DNA from: Anadara kagoshimensis
Lineage: Eukaryota; Mollusca; Bivalvia; Arcoida; Arcidae
DNA: 64,000 nucleotides
Assembly (NCBI GenBank): GCA_021292105.1
Contig: CM037871.1
Location: 14,424,196 to 14,488,195, forward strand
Direction of reading: 5' to 3'
Shown here: positions 22,140 through 31,984 of the stretch, piece by piece
Layout of the letters: each line of letters starts with the position of its first letter
How positions within the stretch are numbered: the stretch's first letter is position 1
Notes under the pieces: model-generated
Databases searched by the model: none
Seen by the model: the letters and a program-made list of their open reading frames with translations, nothing else
Told to the model about the DNA's origin: nothing
Made by a program: the position numbers and the translations under genes

Positions 22140-22669
22140 AAAGATGTCGATATGTAGGTTAACAGGAGCCTAGGTGACCTGCCGACTCATCACTAACACA
22201 CCGCGACATGGATAGCTAGTAGTGGAGAGATATAAACAATTGCAAAAAAGATGTCGATATGTAGGTTATGGGAGCCAAGGTGACCTGCCGACTCATCACT
22301 AACCCACCGCGACATGGATAGCTAGTTGTGGAGAGATATAAAACAATTGCCAAAAAGATGTCGATATGTAGGTTAACAGGAGCCTAGGTGACCTGCCGAT
22401 TCGTCACCAGTTCGCCGAGATATAAAGCAATTGCCACAAAAAGCCTAGGTGACCTGTCGACTCGTCACTCACTCACCGCGACATGGATAGCTAGTTGTGG
22501 AGAGCAAAAAGATGTCGATATGTAGGTTATTGGAGCCAAGGTTACCTACCGACTCATCACTAACCCACCGCGACATGGATAGCTAGTTGTGGAGAGATAT
22601 AAAACAATTGCCAAAAAGATGTCGATATGTAGGTTAACAGGAGCCTAGGTGACCTGCCGATTCGTCACC
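22140..22669. repeat. about 108-bp tandem units leading into the 61-bp array
   Basis: Units starting GATGTCGATATGTAGGTTA recur at about 22142, 22247, 22355, 22510 and 22618, including CACCGCGACATGGATAGCTAG. Shorter 61-bp type units are mixed in from 22400. Clearly a precursor or composite of the main array. Confidence 0.85.
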
Positions 22670-23530
22670 AGTTCGCCGAGATATAAAGCAATTGCCACAA
22701 AAAGCCTAGGTGACCTGTCGACTCGTCACTAATTCGCCGAGATAAAAAGTAATTGCCACAAAAAGCCTAGGTGTCCTGTCGACTCATCACTAATTCGCCG
22801 AGATATAAAACAATTGCCACAAAAAGCCTAGATGTCCTGTCGACTCGTCACTAATTCGCCGAGATATAAAGCAATTGCCACAAAAAGCCTAGGTGACCTG
22901 TCGACTCGTCACTAATTCGCCGAGATATAAAGCAATTGCCACAAAAAGGCTTGGTGACCTGTCGATTCGTCACTAATTCGCCGAGATATAAAGCAATTGC
23001 CACAAAAAGCCTAGGTGACCTGTCGATTCGTCACTAATTCGCCGAGATATAAAGCAATTGCCACAAAAAGGCTTGGTGACCTGTCGATTCGTCACTAATT
23101 CGCCGAGATATAAAGCAATTGCCACAAAAAGCCTAGGTGACCTGTCGACTCGTCACTAATTCGCCGAGATATAAAGCAATTGCCACAAAAAGCCTAGGTG
23201 ACCTGTCGATTTGTCACTAATTCGCCGAGATATAAAGCAATTGCCACAAAAAGCCTAGGTGACCTGTCGACTCGTCACTAATTCGCCGAGATATAAAGCA
23301 ATTGCCACAAAAAGCCTAGGTGACCTGTCGACTCGTCACTAATTCGCCGAGATATAAAGCAATTGCCACAAAAAGCCTAGGTGACCTGTCGACTCGTCAC
23401 TAATTCGCCGAGATATAAAGCAATTGCTACAAAAAGCCTAGGTGACCTGTCGACTCGTCACTAATTCGCCGAGATATAAAGCAATTGCCACAAAAAGCCC
23501 AGGTGACCTGTCGACTCATCACTAATTCGT
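22670..23530. repeat. 61-bp minisatellite, about 14 units, FB1-derived
   Basis: The unit CGCCGAGATATAAAGCAATT, GCCACAAAAAGCCTAGGTGA, CCTGTCGACTCGTCACTAATT has a 61-bp period (22861 and 22922). Later units are almost identical. The unit vocabulary (GTCGACTCG, TAATTCG, CCGAGATATA) is that of the FB1 interior. Confidence 0.93.
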
Positions 23531-23861
23531 CGAGATATGAAAAGCTAGTGGCCAAAACGCTGCCAAGTTCTACAATACATAAAGCAGCTATTGATAAGTT
23601 GTTGGGATGTAGGGAAAAAAGAACCGATATAAGTCATCAAGATGAGCTGCCGATTCGGCACAAATTCGTGAGCTAAGTGATCTCCGCGGTATGGGATGCG
23701 TTTTTTGAAATATTGTTGACCGAAGTATATTTTTATGATTTAGAACGCCTTGTTAAAATACGTCAGAAATCAACCAGCAACATTTTAAGATACAAAGTCA
23801 ATACATCTTAAGTGTATAATCCTTTTCAAATTGTGCTTACAATATGCATTCCAAATGTTTC

Positions 23862-23881
23862 GTGTGTGTGTGTGTGTGTGT

Positions 23882-23921
<40 letters not shown>
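23862..23921. repeat. (TG)n microsatellite
   Basis: GT repeats with one interruption (TGGTG). A second TG run is at about 40526-40580. Confidence 0.95.
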
Positions 23922-24288
23922 ATGTGACGGGTTGTCTAAAATGACCGGCTGTTCCCGGTATTAATTTTCCGTGAGGTTAACATTATTTCAGAGCATAAAA
24001 AGAGTAGTATTTATTTTTTACCGAATCGTGAATTTTATTTCAGAGATTTTTAACAAACATTGTAAATGTTAGAATCGACTGTTATTTTTGCCTCAGTCAA
24101 CAAGTAATGACCCAGACTTTTAAAATAACAAATCTAAAATCAGCTTTGCTAATTTTAAAATCTTGTTAAATAGTTGATTACCAATGAAAAATAACAGACG
24201 TATCAATTTTCTAATTGAAAGAAGCTGTTTTCCATATAACACAAATGCATCTTGCTTCTATTTGACAGATGCTATATAACTCAAAGCT

Positions 24289-24510
24289 GTTTTGAAATTA
24301 CCTATTCACATCTGGGTAGCCGCGATTCGACTTTTTTCATTAGCTAAGGTCGGTGCGGTGCATTACAAATATAACAGACACATTAATACACATCAAGGTT
24401 GTTTTGAAATTACCTATTCACATCTGGGTAGCCGCGATTCGACTTATTTCATTAGCTAAGGTTGGTGCGGTGGATTACAAATATAACAGACACATTAATA
24501 CACATCAAGG
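24289..24510. repeat. 112-bp direct duplication
   Basis: GTTTTGAAATTACCTATTC starts at 24289 and 24401; both end CACATTAATACACATCAAGG. Only a few differences, so young. The frame 24353-24574 spans it and is not a gene. Confidence 0.92.
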
Positions 24511-25419
24511 CACGTGGCGATCGCTAAATAAATGTAGATTTATTGATATTGATCAATGTCCAATGATTTATTAAAATCATAAAATATTGTAACAGTAGTT
24601 ATCTCCCTTTAATTTGTAGCTTTAGGAAAGCAACCAAAGTCACACTAATGCCAAATTGATAAGATATTTACAAAAATAAATAAATAAATAAATAAATAAA
24701 TAAAAAATAAATGAATAAAAATAAAACAAATACCTTGAAATCTGCATGTCAAAATCTGTTTTCTTTTACAAATAAAGCGGGGTTTAGACACCCTGTGTGT
24801 TTAACAGAATCCATCGTTGGATGTATTTTAAAGCAACATATCAGATTTCACTGTATCTTAATCAATCAACAAATTTTAAAAACAGCTTGGAATTGTGTGG
24901 ATATGATACAGTTTAAAAAGTTTTTTTTACACTTTATGTTAATATAATCCGTATTTACAAATGTCAAGCTATATTCAAGTTGTTATCTCAAACGTATATA
25001 ATTTCGATATATTGACAATTATTTCTCTATTTTTTCCCCTTTCTAATATTATAGCGCTTATCGTTCGCCACGCCCCAGTTGCTTAAATCGTTACACAGAT
25101 TGATCAAGGGAATTGGGTAATTTGTGAAATTATACTTTTCCATGCTTTTGAGATTTCGTGTTTTATATTACGTTTCGAAGCATCAGCATATTTTAGTATG
25201 TAATAGGCTTACATTCTCACGCTTCATAAATAGACGAAAGTTTTAAAATTATTAGGTTTATGAGAAATAAATCAATTTTTATGGCTGTGTATCATTATAA
25301 TTATATACGGTACAAATTTATCGCACGTTACACACTAAGCGGCTGCTATCGATCTCATGGCTACATTTTGGCCAATAACTATCCATATCTCGACCACTTA
25401 CCAGTGTAGCATCGACTCC

Positions 25420-25968
25420 AGTCACAGAGCCAAAACTTACGATTTGCGCATAAATTGTGAGTCGTGCGCGATTTATCAGTGATGTGCGTAATTCATAAGT
25501 TTTTCTGATGTTGAGCATCAGTAGTTGTCAGTGGATGTTCGTCGAATCTGGTTTGTGCGCGTTTTCAGGTTTGGGGCTACTAAAAAATCTTGATCACACA
25601 CAAGTATGCGCGATTGTGCGCCGTTTAACGTAATCCATGCTCTGACGCGGACAATGCGCGACATCTGCGTGGACGTTTGGTGGTTGATCGATGCTACCGC
25701 GCACGTCGATGACTTTTCACTGACGGATAACGCTCATATTACGCATGTCTCTCTGTAGAAAAACTGATATTCACTGACATTTACTGACAAAAAGGCCCTA
25801 TGCGCTGATGTGCGGGATTTTTAAGTGATTTGTACGTAGTTCATGCGCAATTAATCGGTGATTTTTGACCACACACACACACACCCGCGGGTCAATTTCT
25901 CGAATGGCAATCACGCACAAGCCAACTTTATACGTGATTTATGCGTGATCAGCTGTGTAACTTGGCCT
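25420..25968. other. CpG-rich insert within an FB1-like copy
   Basis: FB1-like sequence (CTATCCATATCTCGACCACT) stops at about 25420 and resumes as TTAAAACTTTCGACAGG at 25980. Between them TGCGCGA, GCGTGATT and GCATAAAT motifs recur and CpG is far denser than nearby. The ends share GCATAAAT in inverse orientation. The frame 25318-25518 spans the left join. Not identified. Confidence 0.45.
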
Positions 25969-26073
25969 TTAGATCAGTATTAAAACTTTCGACAGGTTGG
26001 AAAACTTATGTGCGCTAGGTCAGTTTATATACACAATTCTCTATAAACAAAATACACTTACACATTATATATG

Positions 26074-26272
26074 TGTAGCGGGACCTCAGTTGTCCAGGCT
26101 AGGGTTCGTAAAAACAAAACACAAGAGCCGCCGACTATATATATATATTGTTCTTTATTGGTGTTAAAACAAAGATGTTTCTGCTAACTGTAAAATATTA
26201 AAACAAGCATTCAATATATGAACACCCCAACGCTGTCGGTCTGACCGCGTGTCGGAAACTGGCCAAGACTAG

Positions 26273-26304
<32 letters not shown>

Positions 26305-27149
26305 AAACATTACAATTAAATTACATAAAGCATAAAGCTTACTTCAAACTGAATAGCATTTAACATTAACGCTCTAAAAGTAATTAATTCATTAAAGATA
26401 TTAATGAAATAAGTTAAAATTAATACTGTGGAATCAAAACAATATTTCCACTTATTGAAAAATGAAACAATTGTTTAAGTAAAAATGTAACTAATCAAGT
26501 TGCATTAAACGCAGTATAACATACCTGTAAAATATTAAAACAAGCATTCAATATATGAACACCCCAACGCTGTCGGTCTGACCGCGTGTCGGAAACTGGC
26601 AAAGAAGCCTCTCCTACCCAGGATTTGATACTGCGAGTATAGCACGTGGTCAGTAATCCATTATTATTTTATAATTAAAAACTAATACCGTGTCTATAAG
26701 ATAAAGAGTTTAATTACTAGTCATGATAACCAGTATGAGCACAGGATAAAGAAAATAAAAGTTTGATCACAGATAAGATTTATGTTCTCTTAATGACAGG
26801 GTGATAACATTAGACTTGAGAAGTGTAAATAAACTAATTTAAATTAGCTAAAGAAATTAAATCACAAAGTTTCAGACATAACTCACCTCTGATACACTTA
26901 AAGGATAGAGATTAGTTTGAAGTTTAAATAAATAAAATGCCTTGACCAATTGATATAAAATGATACTTTAACTTCTGTGACACTCAACCTCAGGGGCTTA
27001 ATTAAAACTAAATGAAATAAAAATACACTACACAAAGCTAACACCCACGGCCTATACTGGTGTGACTGTACTTCTATAACATAAAATTAAACAACTATAC
27101 CTATTAAAGATTATAGAAAAAAAAATATAAAAACTATTACACTGCAACA
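26074..27149 (-). repeat. 3' LTR of the retrotransposon
   Basis: Direct copy of the LTR at 30303-31382 with the same ends, lacking one GGAT. The AATAAA at 26154-26159 is the likely polyadenylation signal of the element's transcript. The flank TATG at 26070-26073 matches the other side. Confidence 0.93.
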
Positions 27150-27160
27150 TTCTCCCCCTC
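27150..27160 (-). other. polypurine tract
   Basis: The minus strand reads GAGGGGGAGAA immediately before the 3' LTR start TGTTGCAG, the expected place for the plus-strand primer. It lies 31 bases past the stop of the protease frame. Confidence 0.85.
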
Positions 27161-27191
27161 AACATGAAATGGTGCCCTCACCATTATATAC

Positions 27192-28049
27192 TTACACTAA
27201 TTTAAGAAGTAGTTGTAAAGCTAGCTCTCTCAGCCGAATAGTATCCTGGATATTATCAGGTTGAGTAACATGTGTATTGAACTCATAAATATTGTTTCCA
27301 AGTCTCTCAGGTGGACGTCTTGTCCTCGCTGTGGGTTCAGCTGTGACATTCGTATTTATTTGCCGACGTGGAGCTGGGATTGGTTTAGGACGCTGCTGAT
27401 CATGAGAATGAGATAAGGGTCCCTGACTTTCCTTACTATCTGAATCTGATCTAGATTCATCCTCCACCTCTCTCAATTCATTTTCAGCATCCGGTGCAAT
27501 CTCGTTTTTGTTCTCAAGACTTCCTATCCCTGCTCGCCTGTTTGAATTTTCAATGGGTAATGAACTAATGGGAAGTAACATGTTCCTGTGGAGTGTGCGA
27601 ACTTTGCCAGCACCATCTTCTTTCTTAATGTGAAAAACTGGTATATCTGTATTTGGTTGCGCGGTAACAACATATACCTCACTTTGCCACCGGTCTGCAA
27701 TTTTATGTTTCCCCAAAAGTCCAAATTTAGCTTCTGCATAACCCAAATATGGTAAAGAATGGCCACCTGCTCCCTCAATTTTAATAAGTCCGTCAAGCGG
27801 GTAAATTTGTAATTTAAGTTGTTTTACCAGAGTTTCACTTAATGTACTTACCATACTCTCCGTGTCTAATAGAGCAATACAGTACTTACCTTCAATTATT
27901 ACTGCAGTTTCATTTGCCTTCCCTACTAATTTATCTATTGTATTTTGGGGCTGCAGAGAATTAATACCTAACGCCGGCCCCCTCGTGTTAGGTTTTGGTA
28001 GTTTAAACATTCTGACCTTTTGTGACCCTGTCCACCACACCCATAACAT
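27192..28049 (-). CDS. Pro plus integrase C-terminal tail (pol with internal deletion)
   Basis: A 285-residue frame overlapping gag in the -1 phase. The ATG at 28049 lies within gag's zinc knuckle; translation more likely enters at the slippery site 28001-28007. Residues about 36-108 are a retroviral-type aspartic protease, with the catalytic segment ALLDTESM at 59-66 and a GAGGHSLPYLGY segment at 93-104. The motif reads DTE where the family has DTG. At about residue 109 (near 27723) the sequence changes to the end of an integrase (KHKIADRW, YVV, PVF, RTLHRNMLLP), then an acidic and basic low-complexity tail with RRPPERLGN. No YxDD reverse transcriptase, RNase H or HHCC/DDE integrase core is present. 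The join keeps the frame, so the product is a Gag-Pro-tail protein. Confidence 0.82.
   Translation of the reverse strand: MLWVWWTGSQKVRMFKLPKPNTRGPALGINSLQPQNTIDKLVGKANETAVIIEGKYCIALLDTESMVSTLSETLVKQLKLQIYPLDGLIKIEGAGGHSLPYLGYAEAKFGLLGKHKIADRWQSEVYVVTAQPNTDIPVFHIKKEDGAGKVRTLHRNMLLPISSLPIENSNRRAGIGSLENKNEIAPDAENELREVEDESRSDSDSKESQGPLSHSHDQQRPKPIPAPRRQINTNVTAEPTARTRRPPERLGNNIYEFNTHVTQPDNIQDTIRLRELALQLLLKLV
27967..27992 (-). promoter_or_regulatory. hairpin downstream of the slippery site
   Basis: Eight bases after the heptamer the RNA can form a 6-bp stem CCTAAC/GTTAGG with a 14-base G/C-rich loop. The gag TAG lies in the 3' strand of the stem. Spacing suits a frameshift stimulator; the G-rich loop might also pair elsewhere as a pseudoknot. 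Confidence 0.55.
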
Positions 28050-29236
28050 AAACCTCGAAATTCCGAATGTGTTGGTACTTTCTCTTTTGGTGTCACCTCT
28101 AATTGTTTTAATCTCTCCTCCATTTTAGTCATCTTTTGAAGGAACCTTTCTAGTTTATCGTCTTCCCTGTTGCTAGTGTCTGCAACAGCCTGATGGACTC
28201 TGTGACGTTTTGCATCACTCCCCGGCTCCAATTCAGCTTTTCGGGCAGCAACCAGCAGTTCATCATATGACTGGCCATCCTCAAACCGATGCCTCAAAGC
28301 ATTTTTTATATGTGTAGAACAAATACCAGAATAAAATTTTGTCCTCATCATAATAGAGTATGACGAATTTTGCATTGATGAGGGATCGCTCTTTCTCACC
28401 TTACCCACAATTTCTTCTATTCGCATAGCCCACATAGCTACGCTTTCCTGAGGATGTTGCCGAGCAGTATAAAATTGTTCAAGCAATGATTCTGTTGGTA
28501 GTATGTCGCCAAAAACCTTTTCAAATTTTTGAATTAACGAATTAACATCAATATTTTCGCCAAGATGCAATAAAATATCCGCTGCTGTGCCCCGTACGCT
28601 CCGTCGAATTGATTGTAAAATAATTTTTTCTGAATGAATACCATCCCGAATCAAAGCCTTTATTTCGTAAGCCCAATGCTTATAGCTTACCTCCCCTTTT
28701 GCAACAGAATCTCCAGAAAAGGTGGATATTCTTGGTAGGGCAGCTGGATAACTGGTCATAGGTGTGGTTGCGGGTGATTCTGTGGTTGGTGTGTCCAGAG
28801 GTTCATTTACAGTTTGGACATCATCACTTACAATTGATTTAGCTGGGACTAAAGCCTGAAGAACCTTGGCTATCTCCTCCGAAGGGAGTGACTTTAATGT
28901 TTCTATGATTTTACTAGTTGGGTCCGAATCTCCAGCTGTATTTGATCCGGTTGCCCCAACACCTACGGACATAAGTCCCGCAAGATCCATCTCCAATTCT
29001 ATTGGAAGGGCTTTCGCACTTACCTTCTTATTTTGAACTTTTTTGTCCAAAAGTTTCAGGCAGTGATCTTCTAATTTGTCCCCGGATTTTAGAACTACAT
29101 AAATCTTATCTTTCCCTGGTATGATTTTTTCAACTAAAGACTCATCAATATTTGCATTTATAAAATCATTAACCTGCCCTTGGTCCCACCCCTTTGGGAG
29201 CCCCGAGACCACAATACTCCTTTCTCTTAAAGACAT
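27968..29236 (-). CDS. gag: retrotransposon Gag, PNMA-like, with CCHC zinc knuckle
   Basis: Structural protein that would form the particle and bind the element's RNA. The open frame begins at 29278. I choose the second methionine (29236, MSLRERS) because the 14 residues before it look like a chance hydrophobic lead and this ATG has A at -3. In the 436-residue numbering of the full open frame, residues about 18-90 resemble the compact RRM-like N-terminus of PNMA-type Gags (SIVVSGLP...). Residues 180-350 form a helical capsid-like region starting at PRISTFSGD, residues 372-395 are a charged likely coiled coil, and C411-C414-H419-C424 is a CX2CX4HX4C knuckle. The frame is intact and ends 33 bases after the slippery site. 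PNMA-like capsid genes of vertebrates come from such Gags, but here it sits inside LTRs and is not a domesticated gene. Confidence 0.88.
   Translation of the reverse strand: MSLRERSIVVSGLPKGWDQGQVNDFINANIDESLVEKIIPGKDKIYVVLKSGDKLEDHCLKLLDKKVQNKKVSAKALPIELEMDLAGLMSVGVGATGSNTAGDSDPTSKIIETLKSLPSEEIAKVLQALVPAKSIVSDDVQTVNEPLDTPTTESPATTPMTSYPAALPRISTFSGDSVAKGEVSYKHWAYEIKALIRDGIHSEKIILQSIRRSVRGTAADILLHLGENIDVNSLIQKFEKVFGDILPTESLLEQFYTARQHPQESVAMWAMRIEEIVGKVRKSDPSSMQNSSYSIMMRTKFYSGICSTHIKNALRHRFEDGQSYDELLVAARKAELEPGSDAKRHRVHQAVADTSNREDDKLERFLQKMTKMEERLKQLEVTPKEKVPTHSEFRGLCYGCGGQGHKRSECLNYQNLTRGGRR
28001..28007 (-). promoter_or_regulatory. -1 ribosomal frameshift slippery heptamer
   Basis: On the minus strand gag reads TGT TTA AAC, giving U UUA AAC in exactly the phase needed for -1 slippage. 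Both gag and the protease frame are open through it. The gag stop follows 33 bases later. UUUAAAC is one of the most efficient known eukaryotic slippery sites. Confidence 0.75.
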
Positions 29237-29278
29237 GATACTACTATATATACAAGATAAAACTAAAAAGAAATACAA

Positions 29279-30279
29279 ATAAGTGCTATACTACACAGAA
29301 CGAAGTGGTCAAGCCTATAAGCCAGTTATAAGTTATAAAGAAAATGGCTAAATATATAGCGACACGACGCGTGAATTTAAATTGACAACCGAAACGGAAA
29401 AAAAATATGCAACTTGGTTAGCTTTACAAATTTATGATCAAACGAAAATTAATAAAACAAATTAAATAAAGTTATTATGAATTCACTAACAATTTACAGA
29501 AATTAAGAAAAAAACAAATATGATAAAAAAAAATCAAATAAATAAAAATTGAGCGATGAAGCTTTGTCGCTAATGAGCGGAATCTCACTTTCGTTTAAGT
29601 AACTAATTAAATTGAAAATTTGACCTGTATGACCTTTGACTAACTATATAGCTGTACAACTAGATTTCTAATATAAACATTTACAATACAATCAATTAGA
29701 TAATAGCATGTTATAGAGAATAAGTTTTTCTACTTACTCTGGATGTCTGTTCCAGTATTTAGAAACAAATAAATAAACAATAATAATGTCCAAAAAAATG
29801 TCCTAAAACAAGTCCTTGATCTGTATTTGATTGTTGCTCTTTTTTTTAAATTTAATGTTTTCTAATAGTATTAAAGTTTTAAGTTCTTGAAAATATTCCC
29901 GTCGATAAACAGCTGGCTTTGTGTTCCATGAAAATGTCCGAATATTTAAGTATTTTAGATGAAGTCCAACAACACAGCTAATAAAGTTCTCTTTTCCAGA
30001 TCAGTTCTGTTTTCCATGAAAGTTCTGGATATTCCTAAACACAACCGTTGAACATTCTTTTTGAATGTACAGTCCTGACAGCTGTACAGGAACTATTTTT
30101 TTCAAACACTTAATCCCAAGTGAAATATACTTTTTCTGTGTAAAATATATTCACTCTAAGTGTCCACTTCTGGATTCCAATTGCTCAGTTACGTTCGGCA
30201 ACTTGGTATGGATATCCTTTGTTCTGCTCCGGAGCTTCCTCGTCAAATGTCCAGTTTCCTTGTGGTGTTTATAGTCGGG
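29279..30279 (-). other. retrotransposon 5' leader (no gene)
   Basis: About 1 kb between the primer site and gag. It has no long open frame in the element's sense direction and probably holds packaging or dimerisation signals, which cannot be defined by eye. The short plus-strand frames at 30065-30396 are not convincing genes. Confidence 0.6.
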
Positions 30280-30297
30280 GCCCCACGTTGGGCGCCA
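30280..30297 (-). other. primer binding site, tRNA-Lys(CUU)
   Basis: Five bases inside the 5' LTR the plus strand reads GCCCCACGTTGGGCGCCA. This is the 3' end (with CCA) of metazoan tRNA-Lys(CUU) as I know it, so the minus-strand RNA is complementary over 18 bases. Position and length fit minus-strand priming. Confidence 0.88.
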
Positions 30298-30302
30298 AAA
30301 TT

Positions 30303-30501
30303 TGTAGCGGGACCTCAGTTGTCCAGGCTAGGGTTCGTAAAAACAAAACACAAGAGCCGCCGACTATATATATATATTGTTCTTTATTGGTGTTAAAACA
30401 AAGATGTTTCTGCTAACTGTAAAATATTAAAACAAGCATTCAATATATGAACACCCCAACGCTGTCGGTCTGACCGCGTGTCGGAAACTGGCCAAGACTA
30501 G

Positions 30502-30533
<32 letters not shown>

Positions 30534-31382
30534 AAACATTACAATTAAATTACATAAAGCATAAAGCTTACTTCAAACTGAATAGCATTTAACATTAACG
30601 CTCTAAAAGTAATTAATTCATTAAAGATATTAATGAAATAAGTTAAAATTAATACTGTGGAATCAAAACAATATTTCCACTTATTGAAAAATGAAACAAT
30701 TGTTTAAGTAAAAATGTAACTAATCAAGTTGCATTAAACGCAGTATAACATACCTGTAAAATATTAAAACAAGCATTCAATATATGAACACCCCAACGCT
30801 GTCGGTCTGACCGCGTGTCGGAAACTGGCAAAGAAGCCTCTCCTACCCAGGATTTGATACTGCGAGTATAGCACGTGGTCAGTAATCCATTATTATTTTA
30901 TAATTAAAAACTAATACCGTGTCTATAAGATAAAGAGTTTAATTACTAGTCATGATAACCAGTATGAGCACAGGATGGATAAAGAAAATAAAAGTTTGAT
31001 CACAGATAAGATTTATGTTCTCTTAATGACAGGGTGATAACATTAGACTTGAGAAGTGTAAATAAACTAATTTAAATTAGCTAAAGAAATTAAATCACAA
31101 AGTTTCAGACATAACTCACCTCTGATACACTTAAAGGATAGAGATTAGTTTGAAGTTTAAATAAATAAAATGCCTTGACCAATTGATATAAAATGATACT
31201 TTAACTTCTGTGACACTCAACCTCAGGGGCTTAATTAAAACTAAATGAAATAAAAATACACTACACAAAGCTAACACCCACGGCCTATACTGGTGTGACT
31301 GTACTTCTATAACATAAAATTAAACAACTATACCTATTAAAGATTATAGAAAAAAAAATATAAAAACTATTACACTGCAACA
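30303..31382 (-). repeat. 5' LTR of the retrotransposon
   Basis: Long terminal repeat that starts TGTTGCAGTG and ends CCGCTACA on the minus strand (TG...CA ends). It contains AATAAA at 30383-30388, then a (TA)n stretch and GT-rich sequence, as expected for a poly(A) site; the TA run could also act as a TATA box. It carries one extra GGAT at about 30975 relative to the 3' copy. Confidence 0.93.
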
Positions 31383-31464
31383 TATGTATAATTAGTATCA
31401 ACACATGTGGCAAATCCATTATGTCAATTCATATTAAAATTTGCCCTGACCCAGACATACAATG

Positions 31465-31982
31465 TATAGGCAAACATCAATGACCCGACCGCTTGGCCTT
31501 TCATACAAATCTTCGCATGCTACACTTAATGAATAAGTATTGTTAAGATTCAAAGCTTATACATTATACATGTATTAACAATAGATGTTTCTACTTTAGT
31601 AGACGAAATAAACGTCTGAGTTCCTTTACATAAACTGGTCTGACCCAAGACTTGAAAGTGGGTAGTGACTGTTCTTTCGCCAAGCACTCGGCAATACGAA
31701 ATTAAAGTCACTGTTCTTTCGGATGGGAACTTAAAATAAACGAGGTCCCGTGTCATGGTGGACTTGGCGCGCTAAAGAACCCTGCTGTATAATGCTATCA
31801 GCGCAACGTACAGGCACAATTTATGCATCTTCGTGTATAGATGGCGACGTCTCGATAAAAGTGAAATATTCTTGACTGGGACGTTAAACACCATTACTCA
31901 ACTCAACTCCCTTTACATACACGCACTGCTTCATAATAAATGTTTAAAGGTCAATCGGACAGGTCAATGTTGTTTGTCTATA
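31465..31982. mobile_element. FB5 foldback MITE with SINE-B inside
   Basis: Ends TATAGGCAAACATCAATGAC and GGACAGGTCAATGTTGTTTG, TCTATA are inverted repeats of about 40 bp. The SINE-B at 31633-31909 accounts for its extra length. The smaller copy is at 62073-62310. Confidence 0.78.
31633..31909 (+). mobile_element. SINE-B, 5'-truncated
   Basis: Starts in the body at ACTGGTCTGACCC and runs to the ACGTTAAACACCATTACTCA tail. It is flanked by the perfect 10-bp duplication CCTTTACATA (31623-31632 and 31910-31919) and sits inside an FB5 foldback copy. Confidence 0.88.
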
Positions 31983-31984
31983 AC

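Larger units (their letters stand above)
23532..25320. other. no gene seen
   Basis: FB1-like end to about 23690, then AT-rich sequence, the TG run, a 112-bp duplication and an (AAAT)n. The frame 24711-24947 has no domain. Confidence 0.5.
26074..31382 (-). mobile_element. non-autonomous Ty3/gypsy-type LTR retrotransposon
   Basis: A complete LTR element of 5,309 bp in minus orientation. It is bounded by direct LTRs of 1,080 bp (5', right) and 1,076 bp (3', left) and flanked by the 4-bp repeat TATG (26070-26073 and 31383-31386). Inside are a tRNA-Lys primer site next to the 5' LTR, a roughly 1-kb leader, a gag frame, an overlapping -1 protease frame, and a purine tract next to the 3' LTR. The protease frame runs directly into an integrase C-terminal tail. 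Reverse transcriptase, RNase H and the integrase core are therefore missing and would have to be supplied in trans. The LTRs look nearly identical (one 4-bp GGAT difference noticed), which suggests a recent insertion. Assignment to Ty3/gypsy rests on the gag, protease and integrase-tail signatures. Confidence 0.92.

Noticed and set aside
22670..23530. CRISPR-like array
   Set aside because: Head-to-tail 61-bp tandem units without spacers; FB1-derived minisatellite.
27524..28128. Extra frames of 90 and 88 residues inside the LTR element
   Set aside because: Overlap the intact gag and protease frames in other phases and show no domain.
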